The notes below the pieces were generated by a model. The model saw nothing but the letters and a program-made list of their open reading frames with translations, ran no database searches and was not told where the DNA came from. Source: JAYUZR01 sp043751595 (GTDB taxonomy: Bacteria; Patescibacteriota; UBA1384; CAILIB01). Taken from it: a stretch of DNA of 48,929 nucleotides. Of this stretch, positions 42,009-48,702 are shown one piece after another. How positions within the stretch are numbered: the first letter of the stretch is position 1; each line of letters begins with the position of its first letter. Where the stretch lies: contig JAYUZR010000030.1 of NCBI GenBank assembly GCA_043751595.1, positions 1 to 48,929 on the forward strand, read 5' to 3'. The position numbers and the translations under genes are program-made.

Positions 42009-43071
42009 TCACACCTACGTTGTCCTTGTGGCGGGTGGAGTAGGCTCCAGGCTTTGGCCAACTAGCCGCACTAATTTACCTAAGCAGTTCCGTAGTTTTG
42101 TTGGAGAGGAAACTCTCTTTCAATACGCCGCCGCGCTCGTAGAACAACTCGTTCCTATCGAGCGTATTTTTGTAGTTGCCCCCGGAAAGTTTGTTGATAT
42201 TATCCGTGAGCAACTTCCCTCTCTTCCACACGATAACCTCCTCGTGGAGCCCGCTCAGCGCGATACCGGCCCCGCCTGTGCTTTTGCCATGGCCCAGGTG
42301 CTCGCTCGTGATCCAGAGGCGCAGGTGGCGATGCTCTGGTCTGATCACCACGTAACGAAGCCTGAGGCCTTTGTAGAAGTACTCCGCAACGGATTCACCC
42401 TCCTTGAGAAAAACCCAAATCAGTTTGTCTGCGTAGGAGTTAAGCCAACGGCACCAGAAACTGGCTACGGCTATATTCAGATGGGCAAAGAACGTGAGCT
42501 TATTGGCAACCAGTCAGTCTATCGAGTAAAGCGCTTTGTGGAGAAGCCTGATCTCGCTACCGCGAAAGCCTTTGTTAGCTCATGGGAATATCTTTGGAAC
42601 CCTGGGTACAACCTTTGCGGTGCCCGACATTTTATGAACACCCTCTATAAAGTAGCGCCTGAGCTAAAGGAGCAGCTTGAGAAACTAGGGAGCTCCGATC
42701 TTGCCGCTCTTAAAGAAACCTACGAAGCCCTCCCCAAGCAATCAATTGATGTATTACTCATCCAGCAGCTACCCGAACAGTACGTACTGCCGGCCGATCT
42801 TGGCTGGAGCGATGTCGGTTCCTGGAGCTCTATCCACGATGTTCTTTCTGCCGATATTCCAGATGGCATGGTTACTCGCGGCCCAGTCCATGCTCTTTCT
42901 AGTAAGAATAGTCTGGTCTACGCCAAAGACCGGCCAATTATGCTAGTTGGCATGGAAGATGTAGTAGTGGTAGACGAAGGTGATGCCGTACTTATTATGC
43001 GTAAATCAGCTTCGCAGCAGGTAAAAACCCTAGTCGAAGAACTCAAGCAATCTAATCCTGAACTCCTATGA
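41995..43071 (+). CDS. manC: Mannose-1-phosphate guanylyltransferase
   Basis: A 358-residue GDP-mannose pyrophosphorylase: signature loop VAGGVGSRLWPTSRTNLPKQF (split at about 12-32), MLWSDHHV for the metal/base site, ETGYGYIQ and VEKPDLATA for sugar contacts, and LGWSDVGSWSS near residue 268. No C-terminal isomerase (cupin) domain, so it is monofunctional. It joins the phosphomannomutase gene by a 4-nt ATGA overlap, giving Man-6-P to Man-1-P to GDP-mannose, for surface glycans. Confidence 0.94.
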   Translation: MSLHDHTYVVLVAGGVGSRLWPTSRTNLPKQFRSFVGEETLFQYAAALVEQLVPIERIFVVAPGKFVDIIREQLPSLPHDNLLVEPAQRDTGPACAFAMAQVLARDPEAQVAMLWSDHHVTKPEAFVEVLRNGFTLLEKNPNQFVCVGVKPTAPETGYGYIQMGKERELIGNQSVYRVKRFVEKPDLATAKAFVSSWEYLWNPGYNLCGARHFMNTLYKVAPELKEQLEKLGSSDLAALKETYEALPKQSIDVLLIQQLPEQYVLPADLGWSDVGSWSSIHDVLSADIPDGMVTRGPVHALSSKNSLVYAKDRPIMLVGMEDVVVVDEGDAVLIMRKSASQQVKTLVEELKQSNPELL

Positions 43072-44447
43072 TCGCCGATCAATCTATTTTTCGGGCCTAC
43101 GATATGCGTGGCCTCTACCCTAGCCAAATGAACGAGGCAATTGCCTTTGCTGCGGGCCAGGCCTTTGTACAGATTCTTGGCGCTAAAAAAGTAGTGGTAG
43201 GGCGCGATGTTCGCCCGAGTGGTGTTTCACTCGAAGAAGCAATGATCCGTGGTATTACCGAGGCGGGTGCTGATGTTATCCGCGTTGGTGTGATCTCTAC
43301 CGACATGCTCTACTATGCGGCCGGCACGCTGGATTGTGATGGTGGCATGAGCATTACCGCCTCTCACAACCCGCACGGCTGGAACGGTATAAAGTTTATT
43401 GCTAAAGGCGCTAAGCCAATCACCAAAGAAGGTGAGCTTGGCCAGATCTACGATTTTATTAATTCTGGTCAAAAGATTTCTCAGTTTGAGCACGGCACCG
43501 TAACCGATCACGATCTTCTGCCCGATTTTGTCAGCTTCCTTAAAAAGCACATTCCGGCCGATCTTCCAGCTATGAAGCTGGTGCTTAATCCAAACTTTGG
43601 TGCCCTCGGAAAAGTACTGGATGCCACCCTTGAAGGCACTCCGCTCGAGATTGTGCGCCTAAACTGGGTAGAAGATGGCACCTTCCCTAAGGGCACTCCC
43701 GATCCCCTCCTGCCTTCTAACCGCAAAGAAATTAGCGAAACGGTAGTAGCCGAAAAGGCCACGCTTGGCTTCGCTTTTGATGCCGATGCCGACCGCTGCT
43801 TCTGCTTTGATGAACAAGGCCGCTTCTTTCACGGCTATTACCTTACCTGCCTGATCAGCGAAACCTTGCTGGCCGAAAACCCCGGTGCCGCCATTGTGGC
43901 CGAACGCCGACTAGTACGAGGAGTACGTGAAACCGTTGCCAAAAACGGAGGTGAACTTGTCTACAGCAAGACCGGACATGGCTACTTTAAGAACAGCATG
44001 CGCCAGCATAACGCCGTATTTGGCGGCGAAGTAAGTGGTCACTTTTATTACCGCGAGTTCTTTGGCTGCGATAGCGGAATCTTTACCCTTATTACGCTTC
44101 TCAAGCGCTTCTCACAGGCCTTAGCTGCGGGGCAGACCGTCGGCACCCTCTTGGACGCTTACATGGCTCACTACCCTGTCTGGCCACAAGAGCTTAATTT
44201 TATCGTTCCGGATTCTGCCGTGGTACTTGCTGCCGCTAAAGAAAAGTTTAGCGACGCCGAACTGAACGACCAAGAAGGCTATTCCTTCGAGTTCCCAACC
44301 TGGTACTTTAATATGCGCCTTTCCGCCAATGAGCCCGTCATGCGCGTAAACATTGAGGCAGCTACCGCGGAAGAAGTTACCCAGCATCAAGAGGAGCTGA
44401 TGGAGCTGGTTACTTCCCACGGCGGCACCCTGCGTAACGACGAATAA
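43068..44447 (+). CDS. Phosphomannomutase/phosphoglucomutase
   Basis: A 459-residue alpha-D-phosphohexomutase. Visible: FRAYDMRGLYPSQM at the N-terminus, the phosphoserine loop SITASHNPHGWNG (about 94-106), the metal loop FDADADR (about 237-243; DGDADR in most relatives, with the three Asp kept), GGEVSGHFYYREFF for sugar binding, and a C-terminal phosphate-binding domain. It interconverts Man-6-P/Man-1-P and probably Glc-6-P/Glc-1-P. Coupled to manC upstream; a ROK kinase follows after 9 nt. Confidence 0.94.
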   Translation: MIADQSIFRAYDMRGLYPSQMNEAIAFAAGQAFVQILGAKKVVVGRDVRPSGVSLEEAMIRGITEAGADVIRVGVISTDMLYYAAGTLDCDGGMSITASHNPHGWNGIKFIAKGAKPITKEGELGQIYDFINSGQKISQFEHGTVTDHDLLPDFVSFLKKHIPADLPAMKLVLNPNFGALGKVLDATLEGTPLEIVRLNWVEDGTFPKGTPDPLLPSNRKEISETVVAEKATLGFAFDADADRCFCFDEQGRFFHGYYLTCLISETLLAENPGAAIVAERRLVRGVRETVAKNGGELVYSKTGHGYFKNSMRQHNAVFGGEVSGHFYYREFFGCDSGIFTLITLLKRFSQALAAGQTVGTLLDAYMAHYPVWPQELNFIVPDSAVVLAAAKEKFSDAELNDQEGYSFEFPTWYFNMRLSANEPVMRVNIEAATAEEVTQHQEELMELVTSHGGTLRNDE

Positions 44448-44456
44448 CACCCAAGT

Positions 44457-45332
44457 ATGAATCACTTTTTAGGCATCGATATTGGTGGCACCAAACTAGC
44501 GTGGGGATTGTTTGACGCCAACCTGCAACTAAGTGAGCACGGCCGAATGCCAACCCCACCCGATTTAGAAGGTCTCTTAGCCGAGATTAAAGATCTGGCC
44601 ACCGCACAAGGCGAAGCCGAAGTAGTGGCCATTGGCTTGGGCATCCCCGGTACCCACACCAAAGACCGCGGCAGCATGCTGATTTCTCCAAATATCCCCT
44701 ACCTAAACGGGGTAAATATTTTGGGCGAACTGAAAGTACTGCTACCCGGAATTGCTATCACCTACGATAACGACGCCCGCTGCGCCCTGGTTGGAGAAGT
44801 GGTAGCCGGAGCGGCTAAAAACCTGCGCAACGCTGTGCTTATTACGATTGGTACTGGCGTTGGCGGGGCCGTACTCCAGCGTGGCCATGTATTGCAACAT
44901 CCAGACGATATCACGCAAGAACTGGGTCATATTCCGGTTGATTCTATGGACGCCTATACCTCTCCCCATTCGGGCCGAGGAACTCTGGAAGCCTTTTTAG
45001 GAGGTAAAAATCTTGAAGAACGCTTGGATATTTCTCTTAAAGAACAAGTCGCCCTTGCCCGTAAGGATGATACTGAATCGCTGGAGATTTGGGCTCAGAT
45101 TCAAGAATATATGGATCGCTGCTTGGGAGCGCTGGAGAATACGTACAACTGCGAGACGATCCTGGTTGGTGGCGTGGCTAGTAATGATCTTGATCTCTAC
45201 TTAGGTGACCACGAGCTACCCTGCAAAGTGATTCCCACCAAACTTGGCGAGCTTTCTGGCCTGTATGGCGCTGCCCAACTTGCGCTTGATGCTTGGCATG
45301 ATGCAAAGACGGGTAATGAGTTGTGGGTGTAA
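44457..45332 (+). CDS. ROK-family sugar kinase
   Basis: A 291-residue ROK protein (glucokinase-like). The ATP site is IDIGGTKLAWGLFD (7-20), with IGTGVGGAVLQRGH and the catalytic region ITYDNDARC. ELGHIP is kept, but the ROK zinc motif (CxCGxxGCxE) is replaced by TSPHSGRGTLEAFL, with no Cys, so the structural zinc is lost. There is no DNA-binding domain, so it is a kinase rather than a repressor. Feeding hexose-6-phosphate to the mutase next door is the likely role; the sugar is not decidable. Confidence 0.85.
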   Translation: MNHFLGIDIGGTKLAWGLFDANLQLSEHGRMPTPPDLEGLLAEIKDLATAQGEAEVVAIGLGIPGTHTKDRGSMLISPNIPYLNGVNILGELKVLLPGIAITYDNDARCALVGEVVAGAAKNLRNAVLITIGTGVGGAVLQRGHVLQHPDDITQELGHIPVDSMDAYTSPHSGRGTLEAFLGGKNLEERLDISLKEQVALARKDDTESLEIWAQIQEYMDRCLGALENTYNCETILVGGVASNDLDLYLGDHELPCKVIPTKLGELSGLYGAAQLALDAWHDAKTGNELWV

Positions 45333-45357
45333 GCAGTACTAGCATGAAGAAAAAATA

Positions 45358-46398
45358 ATGGATGAGGGCGATCCAAAAGTTGAGACTGCACCAGTAGACG
45401 AAAAGCCAGTCAACCAAGAATCTGGCTACGATCTGGTCGAACGCAAAGCATTGCTCGAAGTATTTGCCAATCAAGGCATTAAGCTTTCTCATGACCTACA
45501 GGCCATGCTCCTAGAGGCACCTGATTACCAGGGAGGGCGAAAGGGTTGCGGCTTTACTACGGCCTCACGCGAGATAAGCCAGATAGTAGATGGTAAAGAA
45601 GGGCGTGCGCGCAGCCGAGTATTTGATGGTAGTTTTACCTCCGAACTTAACCTCGCCTGTTTTAACGCCGCTCAAGATGCCCTTGATGCTGGCAAATTAC
45701 CCGATGAAGTTGCTGCTGACCGCTATGAGCGTGAGTTAGTTGCGGCCAAGCTGGCCGAGATGCGAACTAATCTTGAGCCAAGTATCGAAGCTATCAAGGA
45801 TGAACCCATGCGCATGATGGGAAGGATGATCCTGGACTGCATCTCCCCCTACACCCCCAAGGAATCAGACATTGTTCTTAACGGAGATCAAGACAAGGAC
45901 ACCGCTGGCACCTGCACTACTTCTGAAATATATTTTCTTGATGCAACGGTTGCTCAAGAAAAGCGCCATGGCAGCGGTTATAATGGTGAGACTAAGTATT
46001 TTAATACTATTCAAGGTCCAGACGGTGAGCCTCTAGGTATCGAAAAAATAGGAATGGGTAATGTGAATGTTCTTACCCTTAAAGAAGTGGTCTGGAAGGG
46101 ATTGCGCATGCCTGCAGGCTCACTATTCGCCATGCACCGACCCAAGGATGAGGGTGGAAAATCACAGATTGTTGGCGAGCTTTCAGGTGCTGGATCAACT
46201 CGTATTATTCCAGCTGCTGACTATACCTTTACTCCGCTGCGGTTGAGCACCTTGAGTGTTAATCACGCAGACCGCGCAAGAATCTTTGGAAAGCAGCTAG
46301 AAGACCAGAAAAACTTCGAGTATGCCAATTGCGATACGGCCGAGCTTTCACATGTGCGAGATGCAGCGCTCTTACTTTCTCGCGGCAAAGCGATCTAG
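45358..46398 (+). CDS. Hypothetical soluble protein
   Basis: A 346-residue hydrophilic protein with no recognised family, membrane segment or signal peptide. The N-terminal 25 residues are acidic and likely disordered. The middle has a helical segment (about 95-160), and the C-terminal half (about 185-320) appears beta-rich, with MPAGSLFAMH and IIPAADYTFTPLRLSTLS. It may share the mRNA of the sugar operon (25-nt gap). Its stop shares CTAG with the convergent HAD gene. Confidence 0.65.
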   Translation: MDEGDPKVETAPVDEKPVNQESGYDLVERKALLEVFANQGIKLSHDLQAMLLEAPDYQGGRKGCGFTTASREISQIVDGKEGRARSRVFDGSFTSELNLACFNAAQDALDAGKLPDEVAADRYERELVAAKLAEMRTNLEPSIEAIKDEPMRMMGRMILDCISPYTPKESDIVLNGDQDKDTAGTCTTSEIYFLDATVAQEKRHGSGYNGETKYFNTIQGPDGEPLGIEKIGMGNVNVLTLKEVVWKGLRMPAGSLFAMHRPKDEGGKSQIVGELSGAGSTRIIPAADYTFTPLRLSTLSVNHADRARIFGKQLEDQKNFEYANCDTAELSHVRDAALLLSRGKAI

Positions 46399-47060
46399 CC
46401 GAATAGTACTTCGGTATAATCTGTAATTGCAGCCTCGGCACCAAAACGGAGAAGATCTTCTTCTGTTTCTTCGGTTTGCAACCCAATAACGCGAACCCCT
46501 GCCGCAAGGCCAGCCGCGATACCAGACTCTGAGTCTTCAAAAATAACTGCACGGTTTGGAGTAACACCGAGTGCCTGCAAGGTTCGCAGGTAGATCTCCG
46601 GATCAGGCTTTGGTTTTTCTATCTGGTAGCCATTAATAACAGACTGAAAAACATCGGCAAGACCAAGTGTACTTAGTGCAAAATCAATGTTTTCTGGGGG
46701 CGAAGAGCTGGCTACGGCAAGCTTAATTCCTCTTTCTTTGGCTTGAGCAATACAGGCGGAAAGCCCCGCAACCTCTTTAATGTGCGGCGCGCAAAGACTG
46801 CGATACAGGCTCTCTTTTTCGTGGATAAAGGCAGTAATTTCTTCAGCGCTAAACTCTCTATTGAACAAGGCTGGAAAGATTTCTGAACTGCGCCGAGCGT
46901 GCACTTTTGCTTGGTACTCTTCTGGCGAAACCTTGAGATGATACTTGGCAAAGAATTGCCGAAACGCCTCGCGGTGATACTGGCCATCATTAATCATCGT
47001 CCCGTTGAGATCAAAAAGGATGGCATCTAGTTCGTCCGCTTTGAGGGTGATGATGCTCAT
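46395..47060 (-). CDS. HAD-family hydrolase, beta-phosphoglucomutase-like
   Basis: A 221-residue HAD protein. Motif I is F-D17-L-N19-G-T, with Asn where most phosphatases have the second Asp; motif II is VASSS, motif III has KPKPDPE, and motif IV is FEDSESG. The small alpha cap domain (about 28-95) is of the beta-phosphoglucomutase / GPH subclass. Start at 47060 puts motif I at the usual depth; the longer frame to 47402 would run antisense through plsX. Substrate unknown, probably a sugar phosphate. Confidence 0.85.
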   Translation of the reverse strand: MSIITLKADELDAILFDLNGTMINDGQYHREAFRQFFAKYHLKVSPEEYQAKVHARRSSEIFPALFNREFSAEEITAFIHEKESLYRSLCAPHIKEVAGLSACIAQAKERGIKLAVASSSPPENIDFALSTLGLADVFQSVINGYQIEKPKPDPEIYLRTLQALGVTPNRAVIFEDSESGIAAGLAAGVRVIGLQTEETEEDLLRFGAEAAITDYTEVLFG

Positions 47061-47157
47061 GGGGCTATTGTAGCGAGATTCATCTTTGGCGCTAGCAGGC
47101 CTAGATCTTGTGAATCTGTTGGAATCTGATAGGTTCGAGCGCAAGGAGTTTGACAAT

Positions 47158-48132
47158 ATGAAACAGGAAGTTGTGATTGCGGTCGACGCACTCACAGAAA
47201 AGAACGGCCCAGAAGCGGTTAACGCCGTACAAAAGTACGCCCGAGAACACCCACTTGTGGGATTCCAGGTGTTTGGACCAACCGCTCTTATCACGAGCGT
47301 ACTATTTCCGGGAAATGTGCAGCTAATCGGCACTAGCGAAGTTGTCACTATGACGGATTCCCCGCGAGAAGGCTGGAAGAAGCAGGAATCACCAACCCTC
47401 AAGGCACTAAAAGCAGTGGCTGGAGGCGGAGCTCATGTCTGTGTAAGTTCCGCAAATACCGGAGCGCTCACCCTCGCGGTAAGCACGCTTCTCAAGCGCA
47501 TCTTTGGGATACTTCCACTGGCAAGCTTGATTCCCAAAGAAGATGATGGATATACAGTGCTACTCGACACGGGTAGTACGACTAACATCACTCCGGATAA
47601 GATGGTTCTTATGGGGTTAATGGCGCAAGTCCTCTTCCCCGAAGAAGCCAACCTTCGGGTAGGAATGCTAACTATCGGTACTGAGATAGGAAAAGGTACA
47701 GAGTTTCAGAAGGCAGCATTCAAGTTGTTGCAAGCGGTTTTCCCAGACATCTTCAATGTCGAGCCAGCTGGAGTTCTCTCAGGCAGCGAGGTGGATATCG
47801 CACTAGCAGACTGCCTCACTGGTAACATGTTTGTGAAAAGTGCCGGCGCCATGCTGGCACTTATTGCAGACATGATCGAAGAAAAGATTCCGAGCGTGAC
47901 CGCAACGGCTGATGAACTGGCAGTAAAGAGGAGAATACAGCGATTGATCGGCAACCGCTTTCAAATCAATAGAATGGGCGGAGCCGTGTTTCTTGGTACA
48001 GAGATTGGTACAGCAGTAAAAACCCACGGGGGATCCACCGAAGCTATGTGGATTGGAGCGCTAAAGACTGCCCACTTCGCGGCTGAGCTAAACTTGCCGA
48101 GTAAATTGGCGGAAATCAAAAAGAAAATCTAG
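47158..48132 (+). CDS. plsX: Phosphate acyltransferase PlsX-like
   Basis: A 324-residue protein with PlsX landmarks: VVIAVDALTEKNGPEA at the N-terminus (usually DAMGGD), VSSANTGALTLAVSTL, LLDTGSTTNITPDKMVLMG, IGTEIGKGTEF, VDIALADCLTGNMFVKSAGA, and the C-terminal GGAVFLGTEIGTAVKTHGGS. PlsX makes acyl-phosphate for phospholipid synthesis. The start is fixed by an SD AAGGAG (47143-47148), 9 nt upstream of the ATG, unlike most genes here. It stands alone between a HAD gene and its own terminator. The first Gly-rich motif is altered, so activity is likely but not certain. Confidence 0.83.
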   Translation: MKQEVVIAVDALTEKNGPEAVNAVQKYAREHPLVGFQVFGPTALITSVLFPGNVQLIGTSEVVTMTDSPREGWKKQESPTLKALKAVAGGGAHVCVSSANTGALTLAVSTLLKRIFGILPLASLIPKEDDGYTVLLDTGSTTNITPDKMVLMGLMAQVLFPEEANLRVGMLTIGTEIGKGTEFQKAAFKLLQAVFPDIFNVEPAGVLSGSEVDIALADCLTGNMFVKSAGAMLALIADMIEEKIPSVTATADELAVKRRIQRLIGNRFQINRMGGAVFLGTEIGTAVKTHGGSTEAMWIGALKTAHFAAELNLPSKLAEIKKKI

Positions 48133-48152
48133 ACCAAAGAAAGGAAAAGAAG

Positions 48153-48182
48153 ATGGTCCCCGTGAAAGCGGGGCCATTTTTG
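48153..48182 (+). terminator. Terminator of plsX
   Basis: ATGG/CCAT and CCCCG/CGGGG arms with one bulged T enclose loop TGAAAG (48153-48177), followed by five T residues. Confidence 0.85.
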
Positions 48183-48244
48183 ATTCTTACGTCTATGCCC
48201 CAGCGGGAAGTCGTCACTTCGCTCCTTAACCGCTCTGAGCTACG

Positions 48245-48290
48245 CTGCTGTTTTTCGCTTTGCTCAAATGGAATTGAGCAGCTGAACCCT
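48245..48290 (-). repeat. Post-tRNA repeat, copy B
   Basis: On the minus strand this matches copy A (5648-5690) at 35 of 43 aligned bases, including the core TGCTCAATTCC (complement at 48270-48280). It lies just beyond the tRNA-Glu terminator and in the tRNA's orientation. Confidence 0.7.
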
Positions 48291-48310
48291 GCGGGTTCAA
48301 CCTTGCCCAA

Positions 48311-48340
48311 CATAAAAGAGCCTTGAAAGGCTCTTTTATG
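48311..48340. terminator. Terminator of tRNA-Glu
   Basis: CATAAAAGAGCC and GGCTCTTTTATG form perfect 12-bp arms around a 6-nt loop, with a T-run in both directions. It ends one base from the encoded CCA of the minus-strand tRNA. Confidence 0.88.
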
Positions 48341-48341
48341 T

Positions 48342-48418
48342 TGGTAGCACCAGCGGGATTTGAACCCGCGATCTCTTGGATGAGAACCAAGTGTCCTAGA
48401 CCACTAGACGATGGCGCC
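48342..48418 (-). tRNA. tRNA-Glu (CTC)
   Basis: The 77-nt gene, CCA included, folds well: D-arm GTC...GGAC with GG in the loop, anticodon stem CTTGG/CCAAG with loop TTCTCAT (anticodon CTC, reading GAG), T-arm GCGGG-TTCAAAT-CCCGC. The acceptor GGCGCCA faces TGGTGCT, so pairs 1-72 and 4-69 are G-U; a perfect partner would be AGCACCA. The 5' half of the acceptor is identical to the GGCGCC end of the adjoining hairpin repeat, which begins at nt -1. Confidence 0.94.
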
Positions 48419-48596
48419 GAAGTGAGGGAGCGGAAAAGTAAGTTAACTTACTTTTCGCGAACGAACGAGGCGTTATGTCGCAAAGCGACATGGCCGAACA
48501 TTAAGCGAACGAGGTGCCGATACCGCGAAGCGGTAGGGCGCCTATTACCGAGCGAGGCGCTGTATATCGCGTACCGATATGGCGCTTTACTCAAGA
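48419..48596 (+). repeat. Hairpin-repeat cluster upstream of tRNA-Glu
   Basis: In order: GAAGTGAGGGAGC; a 22-nt perfect palindrome (arms AAAAGTAAGTT / AACTTACTTTT, 48434-48455); GCGAACGAACGAGG; hairpin ATGTCGC-AAA-GCGACAT (48475-48491); GCGAACGAGG; hairpin TACCGC-GAA-GCGGTA (48521-48535) flanked by GGTGCC and GGCGCC; CGAGCGAGG; hairpin ATATCG-CGTAC-CGATAT (48564-48580) followed by GGCGC. ATGGCGC occurs at the tRNA junction (48411) and at the far end (48579), 168 bp apart. The cluster would form the 5' leader of the pre-tRNA. Confidence 0.85.
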
Positions 48597-48690
48597 AGAA
48601 AATAAGTCTTCTCAGTCACGAATGACGTTTTGGAAACTACCAGACAATCCTCCTTCTGTCCAGACATAGCACCGCATTAACTTCCTATGC

Positions 48691-48696
48691 GATAAT
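48691..48696 (+). promoter_or_regulatory. -10 element of the 48703 gene
   Basis: GATAAT ends 6 nt before the ATG at 48703, the same leaderless spacing as several other first genes in the window. No -35 consensus is seen. Confidence 0.4.
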
Positions 48697-48702
48697 AACT
48701 AC

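Noticed and set aside
47061..47402. N-terminal extension of the HAD gene up to 47402
   Set aside because: It would lie antisense to plsX, has low-complexity Ser/Thr composition, and motif I is at normal depth when starting at 47060.
48323..48625. Plus-strand ORF of 100 codons reading across tRNA-Glu and the hairpin cluster
   Set aside because: It is the antisense of the tRNA (the familiar GFEPA...RPLDDGA peptide) plus repeat sequence; no independent coding signal.
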